From positions 1,922,001 to 1,986,000 of the forward strand of contig NZ_CP094528.1 in the NCBI RefSeq assembly GCF_022811705.1: a stretch of 64,000 bases of DNA. The letters run 5' to 3'. The DNA is from Agromyces larvae. Lineage in GTDB: Bacteria > Actinomycetota > Actinomycetes > Actinomycetales > Microbacteriaceae. This document shows, in pieces, positions 30,643 to 38,273 of the stretch (its first letter is position 1; every line of letters begins with the position of its first letter). The position numbers and the translations under genes were made by a program. The notes beneath the pieces are model-generated. The model saw only the letters and a list, made by a program, of their open reading frames with translations, had not been told where the DNA came from and searched no databases.

Positions 30643-31002
30643 CTACTTGGCGCAAAGGTCGAGTCTGAGCGTGATATCAGCCATGAAACCGTTGCCAATG
30701 GGCGTGATCGTCACAGTCTCAGGGTGCGCGGCATCGTCGCCGGCGAAGATCCGGTAGGGGTCGAGCCCGTGAGCGCTGAGCAGACGCTGGAAGCGCGCGC
30801 GCATGATGTCGGCATCCTGAGGGCGCGTGCTGAGCATGAGCGCGTGGCGCGTCCCCTGCTCGGTGCGTGGGGTGATGACGTGGGCAGGCTTGATCGTCGG
30901 CACGGTGTAGCCGCTGAGGTCGGTGTGCAGGGTGTCGCCCTGCCAGCGTGATAGGCCATCCTGCAGCTTGGCTCGAAACTTGATCGTCGCGTATTCGGGC
31001 AT
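30643..31002 (-). CDS. Phage protein of unknown function
   Basis: A 119-residue protein from ATG 31002 with an AGGAGG site. Beta-rich: YATIKFRAKLQDGL, LHTDLSGYTVPTIKPAHVI, VTITPIGNGFMADITL. Unknown. Confidence 0.6.
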   Translation of the reverse strand: MPEYATIKFRAKLQDGLSRWQGDTLHTDLSGYTVPTIKPAHVITPRTEQGTRHALMLSTRPQDADIMRARFQRLLSAHGLDPYRIFAGDDAAHPETVTITPIGNGFMADITLRLDLCAK

Positions 31003-31105
31003 GGCTTGCCCTCCTTAGGTTCGGTGTGTCTGGTGTGTCTGGTGTGAACCGTGCGGCTCATTGCGCGCTCAGGGGGTGAGACTGAGCGCGCTAGCGCGGC
31101 ACGGG

Positions 31106-31303
31106 TCAGGCGTGGGCGGGGCAGTAGATACCGAACGCGTCTGAGCGGGAACCGCCGACCCCTGCGAGCGACCACGCGGGGCAGTCGGGCGCATCCATCC
31201 GAACGAACGTCGCCGGCGCGTGGCAGGCGTCACACGGGAACGCGTGAAAGTCGCCCGCGCGCGCTTTCCATCCGGCGGCAGTGAGGGTGTCGAGAGTGCT
31301 CAT
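31106..31303 (-). CDS. Small zinc-binding-like phage protein
   Basis: A 65-residue protein from ATG 31303. CDACHAPATF and a terminal YCPAHA give a CxxC/CxxH pattern, a likely zinc ribbon. Actinophages often carry such small metal-binding proteins of unknown role. Confidence 0.55.
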   Translation of the reverse strand: MSTLDTLTAAGWKARAGDFHAFPCDACHAPATFVRMDAPDCPAWSLAGVGGSRSDAFGIYCPAHA

Positions 31304-31407
31304 AGTGGTTTCCCTTGGTCGGCGTTCGGTGTGTTCGGTGCGAGCCGTGCAAGCTCAGTCACAGCACAGACACAACGGGGCGGCTGTGCTGTGAAGCGCG
31401 GCACGGT

Positions 31408-31653
31408 TCAGGCGTAGAATCGGCGCACCCATTCCGGGCCGAATGCGCCGAAACGGCCGGGGTCGGTCACTCGGTGCTGCGAACCGTCGTGCATGACCAT
31501 GACGACGGTTCCGTAGTCGCCATCGGTGCCGACGAACGAAACCGAGCGGGTCGGTTCGCCGGGGTAGGTGACGTTCACTCGGTACGCGCGCTGATTCGCG
31601 AGAGTGCCGACGTGTGCGATAGTCGAGAGTTTGGGGGTGACGCGTTCGGCCAT
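31408..31653 (-). CDS. Small phage protein
   Basis: An 81-residue protein from ATG 31653. Beta-rich: AYRVNVTYPGEPTRSVSFVG and YGTVVMVMHDGSQHRV; ends FGPEWVRRFYA. The C-terminal WVRRFY is typical of small actinophage proteins. Unknown function. Confidence 0.6.
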   Translation of the reverse strand: MAERVTPKLSTIAHVGTLANQRAYRVNVTYPGEPTRSVSFVGTDGDYGTVVMVMHDGSQHRVTDPGRFGAFGPEWVRRFYA

Positions 31654-31701
31654 GATGGCTTGCCTTTCCGTTCGGTTGTGTGTTGAGTCTGTGCGGCTCA
31701 C

Positions 31702-31736
31702 TGAATGCTCATCCGGTCGGATGGGATGAGCACTCA
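31702..31736 (-). repeat. Intergenic hairpin repeat copy 1
   Basis: A 13-bp inverted repeat with one mismatch (31702-31714 and 31724-31736; TGCTCATCC/GGATGAGCA core) downstream of the gene at 31751. An almost identical element is at 32292-32327. The flanks also match, including a shared CAAGCGCGGCACAG before each stop codon. Confidence 0.75.
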
Positions 31737-31750
31737 AGCGCGGCACAGCG

Positions 31751-32245
31751 TCAGAAGTCGAGTGCGAGAGTTCGCGCGTCGGTGAGGTACGCGCCGATGC
31801 TTCCCACGGCGTGCGCTTGCTCAGTGAGGTACGCGCCACGCTCACCGCGCCCGCGATCCCAGAATCCCGCGCCATGCCGGTTAGCGGTCAGGATCAGGTC
31901 ATGCCCGATTTGCTCATAGGTGAGGCCGTGCAAGGCGTCCGCGTGACGCTCGTTATCCGCGTCATCGTCCCGGTCAGGGGTGAGGAAATCTGCCACGATG
32001 CCGCGCATCGTGGCGCGCGCGTCATCCTCCCAGTCCGCCCCGGTACCGTCGAGGAATTCGGGCAGCTGTTCAGCGTCGCGGTCGCAGACGATGCACTCAC
32101 AGTCGGGCGCGCATGCGTAGCAAACCGCGTTGACGCCGGATCGGTGCAGACATCCGGTCGGAGTTGACCACGCGAGCGTCGTGAGTGCCGATTCGGTGCA
32201 TGCGTCAATGTCGGCGGAGCTGGGCGCGTAGTTGCGATCGAACAT
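31751..32245 (-). CDS. Phage protein of unknown function, widespread actinophage type
   Basis: A 164-residue protein from ATG 32245. Contains a Cys-rich segment CYACAPDCECIVC and the segment YEQIGHDLILTANRHGAGFW, wording I associate with a common family in actinophages. Acidic in the centre. No function is known to me. Confidence 0.65.
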   Translation of the reverse strand: MFDRNYAPSSADIDACTESALTTLAWSTPTGCLHRSGVNAVCYACAPDCECIVCDRDAEQLPEFLDGTGADWEDDARATMRGIVADFLTPDRDDDADNERHADALHGLTYEQIGHDLILTANRHGAGFWDRGRGERGAYLTEQAHAVGSIGAYLTDARTLALDF

Positions 32246-32257
32246 GTGTGTCTCCCT

Positions 32258-32267
32258 TTAGCTAGTT
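32258..32267. promoter_or_regulatory. Operator half-site TTAGCTAGTT
   Basis: A one-sided match to the phage palindrome 13 bases upstream of the gene starting at 32245. It may act with neighbouring full sites; weak on its own. Confidence 0.35.
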
Positions 32268-32291
32268 GTGTGTCGAGTCTGTGCAACTCAC

Positions 32292-32327
32292 TGAATGCTC
32301 ATCCGATTGGATGGGGATGAGCACTCA
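32292..32327 (-). repeat. Intergenic hairpin repeat copy 2
   Basis: Inverted repeat 32292-32304 with 32315-32327, the second copy of the element at 31702-31736, downstream of the gene at 32342. A transcript end or processing hairpin is likely. Confidence 0.75.
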
Positions 32328-32341
32328 AGCGCGGCACAGGC

Positions 32342-32680
32342 TTACAGGGCGCGCTCGCAATTGACGCAATACCCGTACCCCGCCATGCCTTGGTGACCGG
32401 GGTACCCGTCGCGAGGCCGCGTGCACGCGTCGCGTTCCATCCGGCGGATGCTCTCATCGGTGAGGTAGGCGACCTCGCCGCGGATGACGACATACGGGGT
32501 ACCGCCCCCGTTGCTGTACACGTCGACATAGACGCGGCGAGTGCGACCGTCGATCAGGGTGAGCCGGTAGTTCGTCGGGTAGCGGCCATAGTCGCCACGC
32601 GGCACCGCGGGCGCGTCGCGGTCATACCGCGCGACGGTGATTGCATCGGGGGCAAGGGGCTGACTTCCGTTCAACATCAT
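32342..32680 (-). CDS. Phage protein of unknown function, first leftward gene
   Basis: A 112-residue protein from ATG 32680 (a second ATG follows at once). Beta-rich: YRLTLIDGRTRRVYVDVYSN, YVVIRGEVAYL; ends YCVNCERAL, a CxxC pair. First gene leftward from the divergent control region at about 32,681-33,107. Confidence 0.6.
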   Translation of the reverse strand: MMLNGSQPLAPDAITVARYDRDAPAVPRGDYGRYPTNYRLTLIDGRTRRVYVDVYSNGGGTPYVVIRGEVAYLTDESIRRMERDACTRPRDGYPGHQGMAGYGYCVNCERAL

Positions 32681-32686
32681 GCTATT

Positions 32687-32709
32687 AGCATATCAGATTA
32701 GCTAGCAAA
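32687..32709 (-). promoter_or_regulatory. Leftward promoter with operator
   Basis: A minus-strand TATGCT -10 (32687-32692) sits 5 bases from the operator TTTGCTAGCTAA (complement of 32698-32709). The layout copies the other operator-in-spacer promoters, but the -35 is weak. Between here and 33016 no gene is seen, apart from a GC-rich tract with TACACT near 32927. Confidence 0.55.
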
Positions 32710-33015
32710 TGCGCTACAAATACAGGCAATCCGCGTCACCAATTCGCCCCGCGCCCACAGCTGCCCCCACAGCTTCGCCACCGAAACAACACCGGCGCGA
32801 GCCCGCGAAGCAAAGAATACAAACGCCGACCAGGAAGCCGGCGTACCCGGTGGCGGGGCAGCCCCCGTGCTCACTTCCCACCTCCCCCACCGGTCCAGTG
32901 GGGCGGAGCCCTCCCGGCGTCCCGGCTACACTGCCGCACGCCGACCCCGCCGCCGTCCTCTCTCCCGGCCGCGGGGTCGGCCTTCAAAGAATTCACCCGA
33001 ATCGAACGAATTAGC

Positions 33016-33045
33016 TTCACATTAGCTAGCTAATCTGCTTAACTT
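33016..33045 (+). promoter_or_regulatory. Rightward early promoter with perfect operator in spacer
   Basis: TTCACA (33016-33021) and TAACTT (33040-33045) are separated by 18 bases that begin with the perfect palindrome TTAGCTAGCTAA (33022-33033). The same TTCACA plus palindrome occurs at 47,767. It drives the rightward operon from 33,108. Confidence 0.7.
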
Positions 33046-33107
33046 GTACCCATCGCAGCGGGTGGGACGGACCCCCCCCGCCGAGGAGAGAGGAGCACCA
33101 CTTCAAC

Positions 33108-33632
33108 ATGCCCTTCATCAGCAGGCGCAAGCTCGACGAACTCAAGTCCCTCGCCGACCTCAAGAACGCCCTCGCCGAGCACGACGCCGCCCACATCCGC
33201 CACTACACCCTCTCCCTCGTCCTCGAAGCCCTCGAGATCACCGGCTACGCCAAGCCCCAGGGCGGCTACACCGGCGTCCCCGCCACCAGCAACCCCGCCA
33301 CCGCCTACGACACCGCCCGCTTCCTCGCCGACCTCACCACCGCGCGCGACCACCGCCGCGAACAGGCCGCCGCCGCCCGGCGCCAAGCCACCGCCGACCG
33401 CGTCGCCAAGCTCACCAAGCAGACCCCGACCTCGACGTTCGTCAGCGAGCCCGCCGACTACAACGGCCCCATCAGCCGCCTCAAGATCACGAACGACGGC
33501 TTCACCGTCTCCGTCCGCGAGAACGCCTACGCCACCCCGCCCGTCGCCCCGCAGCCCACCAAGCCGACCAAGAAGAAGGCCACCCCCAAGGCCAAGACCA
33601 AGGCCAAGACCGTCGTGCGATCGGTCGACTGA
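33108..33632 (+). CDS. Phage protein with Lys-rich tail
   Basis: A 174-residue protein from ATG 33108, downstream of an AGGAG-rich stretch. Helical N-terminal half; the C-terminus is a Lys/Pro/Ala histone-like tail (KKKATPKAKTKAK). DNA binding is plausible. First gene of the rightward early operon. Confidence 0.6.
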   Translation: MPFISRRKLDELKSLADLKNALAEHDAAHIRHYTLSLVLEALEITGYAKPQGGYTGVPATSNPATAYDTARFLADLTTARDHRREQAAAARRQATADRVAKLTKQTPTSTFVSEPADYNGPISRLKITNDGFTVSVRENAYATPPVAPQPTKPTKKKATPKAKTKAKTVVRSVD

Positions 33633-33862
33633 TGGTCGAGAACATCATCGGCATCATCGTCCTCCTCCTCGGGGCCGCCGCCTGGGCCTACCTGCTCATC
33701 TCATGGATCAGCGGCTTCACCGACGGCACCATCGACGAGGAGTTCGGCGGACACCGCAACGACCACCACGTCGGCCTCGCCTACTGGTTCTACCGCCTCG
33801 GCCGCACCCACGAAGCCCGCAAGCGGGACATCCGCGCCGCCCGCGAGGCGGCCCGCCGATGA
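33632..33862 (+). CDS. Small membrane protein
   Basis: A 76-residue protein whose ATG overlaps the previous stop (TGATG). An N-terminal membrane helix (IIGIIVLLLGAAAWAYLLI) is followed by a charged cytoplasmic part ending in a basic helix. Unknown function. Confidence 0.6.
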   Translation: MVENIIGIIVLLLGAAAWAYLLISWISGFTDGTIDEEFGGHRNDHHVGLAYWFYRLGRTHEARKRDIRAAREAARR

Positions 33863-34086
33863 GCGCCACCCCCACCCGCCCCGTCTGCACCTGCGGCACC
33901 CCCATGCGCCCCGCGGCCACCACCCTCGCCGAGCCCAACCCCTCGAGCACACTCCACTTCTGCCCCAACTGCGACGTCCCGCACGGCACCGTCCCCACCG
34001 GCGCCGACCACTCCTTCGAGAACTCCTGGCGCCGCCGCACCCGCTACACCCGCGGGAACGACAACCCGAAAGGCCCGCTCAAGTGA
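33859..34086 (+). CDS. Small zinc-ribbon protein
   Basis: A 75-residue protein from ATG 33859 with overlap at both ends. VCTCGTPMRP and FCPNCDVP form a four-cysteine zinc ribbon. Basic C-terminus. Unknown function. Confidence 0.6.
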   Translation: MSATPTRPVCTCGTPMRPAATTLAEPNPSSTLHFCPNCDVPHGTVPTGADHSFENSWRRRTRYTRGNDNPKGPLK

Positions 34087-34598
34087 CCCACCTCCACCCC
34101 ATCACTCTCAACACCCTCCGCAACCTGCAGGCCGAGATCGGCGACCAGAACGCCGCCAAGGGCTTCCACGACCGCAGCACCGACCTCATGCAGGACGTAG
34201 CCCGCTACTGGAACCGGGTATCCGAGGGGTGGAATCGGTATCAGTCAGACCTCGACTGGGCGCAGGCGAACCTCCGCGACCACCAGATCGCCACCCTCGC
34301 GCTCATCGACACCGAAACCGCCGAGGCGATCGAGGAACTGAGGAACGGCCACCCAGTCGACGAGACGTACTACCACCTCGGCAAGGACAGCGCGCACAAC
34401 CCGAACGCGATCACCCTCACCCGCGAATACGCGGACGGCACGCCCCGCAAGCCGGAAGGAGTTCCGAGCGAACTCGCCGACATCGTCATCCGCTCCTTCG
34501 ACTTCGCCGCCCGCTTCGGCATCGACCTCGCGGCCGCGATCGACGAGAAGGTTTCATATAACAGCACTCGGGAGCGGATGCATGGCCGCAAGCTCTGA
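34083..34598 (+). CDS. MazG-like nucleotide pyrophosphohydrolase
   Basis: A 171-residue protein from GTG 34083. Motifs typical of actinophage MazG-like enzymes: LRNLQAEIGDQNAAKGFHDR, TETAEAIEELRNGHP, SELADIVIRSFDFAARFG and EKVSYNSTRERMHGRKL. The acidic pairs bind metal for NTP cleavage; phage MazG homologues may alter dNTP or alarmone pools. The last 17 bases overlap the start of an HNH gene, so the nuclease gene sits right at its 3' end. Confidence 0.75.
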   Translation: MTHLHPITLNTLRNLQAEIGDQNAAKGFHDRSTDLMQDVARYWNRVSEGWNRYQSDLDWAQANLRDHQIATLALIDTETAEAIEELRNGHPVDETYYHLGKDSAHNPNAITLTREYADGTPRKPEGVPSELADIVIRSFDFAARFGIDLAAAIDEKVSYNSTRERMHGRKL

Positions 34599-35142
34599 GC
34601 GCTGGCGGCGAGTCGTCGGATTCGAGGCTACCCACCTCGTCAGCGACGGCGGGCAAGTCCGGACGATCGACCGCCACGACCGACTTGGTCGCTTCCGCAA
34701 GGGCGTCGCTCTCCGCCCATCGACGCTGAATGGCGGGCATCAGATGGTGCGCCTCGCGCTCGACGGGAACCAGAAGCCGGCCCTCGTCCACCGTCTCGTG
34801 CTCGAGGCGTTCGTCGGCCCTGCCCCCGAGGGCACCGAAGGCTGCCACAACGACGGCAACCCCGCGAACAACCGCCTCGAGAACCTGCGGTGGGACACGC
34901 CGAGCGCCAACCACCGCGACAAGCGCGAGCACGGCACTGACCACAACATCTCCAAGGCGCAGTGCCCGCGCGGTCACGATCTCGTGGAGCCGAACCTCAC
35001 GGCGAACGTGCTCCGGCGGGGGCATCGCGGATGCCTCGCCTGCAATCGCGCCCATGCCTATGTGAGCCGTCATCCTGGCGTCGATCTTCGAGAGGTTGCC
35101 GACCGCTACTACTCCGAGATCACCGAAAGGACTGCCGAATGA
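34582..35142 (+). CDS. HNH homing endonuclease with NUMOD4-type N-terminus
   Basis: A 186-residue protein from ATG 34582, overlapping the MazG-like gene. Starts SERWRRVVGFEATHLVSDGG; HNH core VHRLVLEAFVG, CHNDGNPANNRLENLRW; zinc pairs CPRGHD and CLAC. Very like the nuclease at 5776 (both contain EGxEGCHNDG). Fourth HNH nuclease in the phage. Confidence 0.87.
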   Translation: MAASSERWRRVVGFEATHLVSDGGQVRTIDRHDRLGRFRKGVALRPSTLNGGHQMVRLALDGNQKPALVHRLVLEAFVGPAPEGTEGCHNDGNPANNRLENLRWDTPSANHRDKREHGTDHNISKAQCPRGHDLVEPNLTANVLRRGHRGCLACNRAHAYVSRHPGVDLREVADRYYSEITERTAE

Positions 35143-35351
35143 CCAAGCCCCACGTCTCCCGCCGCGACATCTCCCTCACCGAGCAGGTCGAGACCGACGT
35201 CGTCTACACCCGCACCACCTGGGAAGCCGCCCTCTTCGGCCGCCTCAGCACCGGCGAGCACGTCGACCTCACCCGCACCGCACCCACCTACGCCGAAGCC
35301 CTCGCCGACCTCGAGGCCGCGATCAACGACCTCGGATGGGAGATCCTGTGA
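35139..35351 (+). CDS. Small phage protein
   Basis: A 70-residue protein from ATG 35139 overlapping the HNH stop. SLTEQVETDVVYTRTTWEAA and a C-terminal helix ADLEAAINDLGWEIL. Unknown. Confidence 0.55.
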   Translation: MTKPHVSRRDISLTEQVETDVVYTRTTWEAALFGRLSTGEHVDLTRTAPTYAEALADLEAAINDLGWEIL

Positions 35352-35572
35352 GCACCCCGCAGTTCATTCCGCCGCGTGCCGAGCGGACCCCGCCGCCGAG
35401 CGCGCCGGTGAAGGTCATCCTCGAGCTTCCCGAGGAGGGGACGCGCTTCACCGCGACGTTCGAGCTCCGCGATCGCGCCGAGCCGGGATTCGCCTACGCG
35501 CAGCACATCGGCCACAAGGTCTCCGAGACGCTCGCGGCCCACTGGAACCGGTTCGTCGAGGAGTCGCTGTGA
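35348..35572 (+). CDS. Small phage protein
   Basis: A 74-residue protein from GTG 35348 (GTGA overlap). Pro-rich start then VKVILELPEEGTRFTATFEL. Unknown function. Confidence 0.55.
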   Translation: MSTPQFIPPRAERTPPPSAPVKVILELPEEGTRFTATFELRDRAEPGFAYAQHIGHKVSETLAAHWNRFVEESL

Positions 35573-35871
35573 GCAGTGCAGTCCCGGAAGACAGGCCCCA
35601 CTACATCAAGGCCCGCCGCCGAGCCAAGGGCAGCACGATCCAGGGCTTCTACGCGGTGATCCCCCCGCCCACCGACGAGCAGCGTCGCGCGGTGGAGAAG
35701 CTGATCCGCACCTACGGCGGGCTCGACGAGGACGAACAGCAGCGCTGCCTCGACCAGCTCTTCGGCGAGCCGACCACCTTCACCGAGACTGCGAATTATC
35801 TAGATGATCTGGAGCGTCGGCGTCAGCGCCGCCGCGACCGGATCGCCCGGCGGCGGGAGGAGGCAGCGTGA
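35569..35871 (+). CDS. Small phage protein with basic C-terminus
   Basis: A 100-residue protein from GTG 35569 coupled to both neighbours. Ends in a run of Arg residues (RRRQRRRDRIARRREE), possibly nucleic-acid binding. A TTATCTAGATGA sequence inside it is coding and probably chance. Confidence 0.55.
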   Translation: MSSAVPEDRPHYIKARRRAKGSTIQGFYAVIPPPTDEQRRAVEKLIRTYGGLDEDEQQRCLDQLFGEPTTFTETANYLDDLERRRQRRRDRIARRREEAA

Positions 35872-35993
35872 GCGACTCGCTCGGTTCCGGCCAGGTCGTC
35901 TCCGACCCGGACAAGCCGATCATCCACTTCGGTTCCCCCATCCAAGACCTCATCCCATTCGCCATCGCCCAGATCGAGAAGGAGACCCCATGA
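35868..35993 (+). CDS. Very small phage protein
   Basis: A 41-residue protein from GTG 35868 whose start overlaps the previous stop and whose stop overlaps the lipoprotein ATG. Sequence includes DPDKPIIHFGSPIQDLIPF. Coupling supports translation; function unknown. Confidence 0.5.
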   Translation: MSDSLGSGQVVSDPDKPIIHFGSPIQDLIPFAIAQIEKETP

Positions 35994-36406
35994 AGAAGAC
36001 CACCGCCCTCACCCTCGCCGCCACCGCAGCCGTCGCGACCACGCTCGGCCTGTCCGGCTGCACCACGGACGCCGACACCGCCAGCTACAACCTCTCCCAG
36101 GCCGCCGAGCAGTTCGAGATCGAGCGGCGCATCACCGTCACCACCGGCTTCGCCAACGAAGTCGCCCTGCAGGTCGAGGGGCGCTGCTCGGTCGAGTCCG
36201 CCGACTCCTTCCTCGCCGGGGCGCTGGAGATCACCTGCAAGATCGGCCCCGACCGGTACGCCAAGCACTTCGTGGTGAAGGGCGACAACGACATCGTCAC
36301 CATCCAGCAGACCGAGACCGTCGACGTGTCGGTCTACCACCACCGCGTCCTCATCAAGCCGGAGAACCTGCTGCCCGAGTTCGACTACGAGGCCGGCGAG
36401 CAGTGA
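35990..36406 (+). CDS. Phage beta-sandwich lipoprotein
   Basis: A 138-residue protein from ATG 35990. Signal peptide with lipobox LSGC (Cys24). The mature part, NLSQAAEQFEIERRI, VEGRCSVES, ITCKIGPDRYAKHFV and YHHRVLIKPENLLP, fits a lipoprotein family I know from many actinophages, usually called beta-sandwich lipoprotein. It would be exposed on the cell surface. A superinfection-exclusion role is possible but not shown by sequence. Confidence 0.75.
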   Translation: MKKTTALTLAATAAVATTLGLSGCTTDADTASYNLSQAAEQFEIERRITVTTGFANEVALQVEGRCSVESADSFLAGALEITCKIGPDRYAKHFVVKGDNDIVTIQQTETVDVSVYHHRVLIKPENLLPEFDYEAGEQ

Positions 36407-36645
36407 CCCGCATCGCAGCCACCGGCCCGGCGCCCCTCGAGATCGAGGTCACGTCGGGCCGGGGCAACCTCCCCGACGAGCCCGAGGTTCACCTCGCGAT
36501 CTACGGCCCCACCGGGCTGCTCGACATGGGCTGGTTCCCCACCGCCGAACTCCGCGCCGCGATCCTGCAGGCCGAACTCCGATCCCTCCTCCTCCACCCC
36601 CGCGCCGCGGCCTACCGCGAAACCGAAAGGAACCCAGCTGAATGA
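36403..36645 (+). CDS. Small phage protein
   Basis: An 80-residue protein from GTG 36403, coupled on both sides. Beta strands EVHLAIYGPTGLLDMGWF then a helix of Leu/Ala/Arg. Unknown. Confidence 0.55.
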   Translation: MTRIAATGPAPLEIEVTSGRGNLPDEPEVHLAIYGPTGLLDMGWFPTAELRAAILQAELRSLLLHPRAAAYRETERNPAE

Positions 36646-36896
36646 GCAACAAGCTCACCGTCTACAGCCAGCCGAACTGCGCCCCCTGCCGAGCCTCGAA
36701 GGCCCGCCTCGACCGTGAGGGCATCGCCTACGACGAGGTCGACGTGACCGTCGACACGGAAGCCGCCGAGCGGCTCCGGCAGAACGGCCTGCAGGCCACC
36801 CCCGTCTTCGGCTGGGGCGGCACGCTCCATACCATCGCCGACCTCCCCGCGATCATCCGCGAAGCGGCCACCCCGACCGAGGCGGTGGCCGCGTGA
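36642..36896 (+). CDS. NrdH-like glutaredoxin
   Basis: An 84-residue protein from ATG 36642 with the thioredoxin-fold active site CAPC at residues 13-16, LTVYSQPNC start and the cis-Pro segment QATPVFGWGG. NrdH proteins reduce class Ib ribonucleotide reductase; none is in the window, so it may serve the host enzyme. It belongs to a rightward operon with MazG-like, deoxyribonucleotidase and dNMP kinase genes, a nucleotide-supply theme. Confidence 0.75.
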   Translation: MSNKLTVYSQPNCAPCRASKARLDREGIAYDEVDVTVDTEAAERLRQNGLQATPVFGWGGTLHTIADLPAIIREAATPTEAVAA

Positions 36897-37099
36897 GTAA
36901 CGCCAACCGCAAGGCCAGAAAGCGCGCATTCCGCGAGGCCCTCACGCTCGGGGAGATCGCGAACCCCGCGGAGTTCCAGCACCGCAAGCCCGCCAAGACG
37001 CCCACCCCGATCGCCGAGCGCACGCTCGGCCGGCGCGACAAGATCGAGCGCCTCCTGCTCACCGACCCCCGCATCACGATCCGATTCAAGGAGCACTGA
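36893..37099 (+). CDS. Small basic phage protein
   Basis: A 68-residue basic protein from GTG 36893. NRKARKRAFREALTLGEIANP; ends ITIRFKEH. Unknown. Confidence 0.5.
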   Translation: MSNANRKARKRAFREALTLGEIANPAEFQHRKPAKTPTPIAERTLGRRDKIERLLLTDPRITIRFKEH

Positions 37100-37101
37100 C
37101 C

Positions 37102-37401
37102 ATGACCGACGCCAAGCCCGCCGCTCGCAAGACCGCCCGCAAGCCCGCCGCGCAGCCGACCGCCGCGCAGGAAACCACGGAGCAGGTGACCGCCGCGCTC
37201 ACCGAGATCGCGGCCGCGGCCGCCGCCGCGGCCGACGGCTTCACCGCCGCCCTCGAAACGGCGAAGGCCCTCGCCGAGAATGGCGGCCTCGGGTTCGACG
37301 ACCTGACCGGCATCGACATCCGCCCCAACCGCCGCATCGTCCGCGTCTTCGGCAAGGACAACTCGGTGCGGGCGGCCACATTCAAGGCGCCGGTCGAATG
37401 A
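37102..37401 (+). CDS. Small Ala-rich phage protein
   Basis: A 99-residue protein from ATG 37102. A Lys/Ala/Pro start, an Ala-rich helix and a C-terminal IDIRPNRRIVRVFGKDNS. The basic lead could bind DNA. Unknown function. Confidence 0.5.
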   Translation: MTDAKPAARKTARKPAAQPTAAQETTEQVTAALTEIAAAAAAAADGFTAALETAKALAENGGLGFDDLTGIDIRPNRRIVRVFGKDNSVRAATFKAPVE

Positions 37402-37538
37402 GCGGGCCGGTCGCGATCGTCAAGCCCGACGAGAAGGGGCGGGTGGCCCTGCGGCGGTGGCTGTCGGGCCGCCCCGACGCCCGCTACACCGTCACCGTCG
37501 ACGACGGGCGGATCGTGCTGGAGGAGGTGCGCGGATGA
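37398..37538 (+). CDS. AbrB/MazE-like small protein
   Basis: A 46-residue protein from ATG 37398 overlapping both neighbours. VAIVKPDEKGRVALRRWLSG and YTVTVDDGRIVLEEV fit the swapped-hairpin AbrB/MazE fold found in antitoxins and transition-state regulators. No toxin partner is seen beside it. Confidence 0.5.
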   Translation: MSGPVAIVKPDEKGRVALRRWLSGRPDARYTVTVDDGRIVLEEVRG

Positions 37539-37726
37539 AGGCCGCAATGGTCACGGCATACCTGCTGACCTACCTCAGCGCCGTGTGCGCGATGATCGCG
37601 CTCATCACCGGGCTCGTGATGCCCGCGATCATCCTCGCCCTGGCCGCGTTCGCATTCGGCTCCCTGGGCCGCTTCGCCGAGGACTGGGACAGGGACAACC
37701 CGCCCGGAGGCCCCCGTGCAGCCTGA
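37535..37726 (+). CDS. Small two-span membrane protein
   Basis: A 63-residue protein from ATG 37535. Two membrane helices (LLTYLSAVCAMIALITG and LVMPAIILALAAFAFG) with a charged tail. Unknown. Confidence 0.55.
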   Translation: MKAAMVTAYLLTYLSAVCAMIALITGLVMPAIILALAAFAFGSLGRFAEDWDRDNPPGGPRAA

Positions 37727-37913
37727 CGACAGCGAGATCCAGCCCGGCGACCACGTCACGATCGCCACCCGCCGCGACCGCGTCGTATGGGACGTCGTTG
37801 CGATCGAGTCTCGGATCGACCCGCTCGGGGTGCTCCTCCGCTCCGGCCTCACCGGCCGCCACCGCCGCGAGAGTGCGGCGAACCTCCACCTCTTCCAGAA
37901 GGGAACCCCATGA
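37716..37913 (+). CDS. Small phage protein
   Basis: A 65-residue protein from GTG 37716, overlapping the previous gene by 11 bases. Beta-rich start (GDHVTIATRRDRVVWDVV) like a small SH3 barrel. Unknown. Confidence 0.5.
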   Translation: MQPDDSEIQPGDHVTIATRRDRVVWDVVAIESRIDPLGVLLRSGLTGRHRRESAANLHLFQKGTP

Positions 37914-38113
37914 CCACCACGTTCGCCGACGTGCGCCCACCGAGGCGTCGCGTGCGGGTCCGCGCGCTCGCGGGCGGCCTGCTCGGCTACTGGTTCACCG
38001 CCACCGTCGAGGGGCGCCGCCACGCCGCGGGCTGGGCGCTCAGCCATTTGCGCGCCCACTTCGCCGCCCACCGCGCCCTCGCAACGCAGGAGGCGATCTT
38101 CGATGGCCGATAG
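37910..38113 (+). CDS. Small basic phage protein
   Basis: A 67-residue protein from ATG 37910; basic with Tyr/Trp (RVRVRALAGGLLGYWFTATV). Unknown. Confidence 0.5.
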   Translation: MTTTFADVRPPRRRVRVRALAGGLLGYWFTATVEGRRHAAGWALSHLRAHFAAHRALATQEAIFDGR

Positions 38114-38273
38114 CTTCCAGAAGGGTGAGCGCCTCGTCCTCGGCGACACCCTGTACGTGACCTACGTCCGCAGCCTCGGCGACGGCCGCTCGATCGTCTC
38201 CACCGGGCAGCCGACGCGCGTCGTCTCCGACTTCCAGCTTCGCCGCGGCGAGATCGAGGGGGTGGGACAGTGA
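38103..38273 (+). CDS. Small phage protein
   Basis: A 56-residue protein from ATG 38103, overlapping the previous gene by 11 bases. Sequence FQKGERLVLGDTLYVTYVRS suggests a small beta barrel, similar in plan to the gene at 37716, which also contains FQKG. Its stop overlaps the next start. Confidence 0.5.
   Translation: MADSFQKGERLVLGDTLYVTYVRSLGDGRSIVSTGQPTRVVSDFQLRRGEIEGVGQ

Noticed and set aside
35790..35805. Operator-like TTATCTAGATGA
   Set aside because: It lies inside a coding frame with no promoter parts around it.
37398..37538. Toxin-antitoxin pair around the AbrB/MazE-like protein
   Set aside because: Neighbours are a membrane protein and an Ala-rich protein; neither looks like a toxin.
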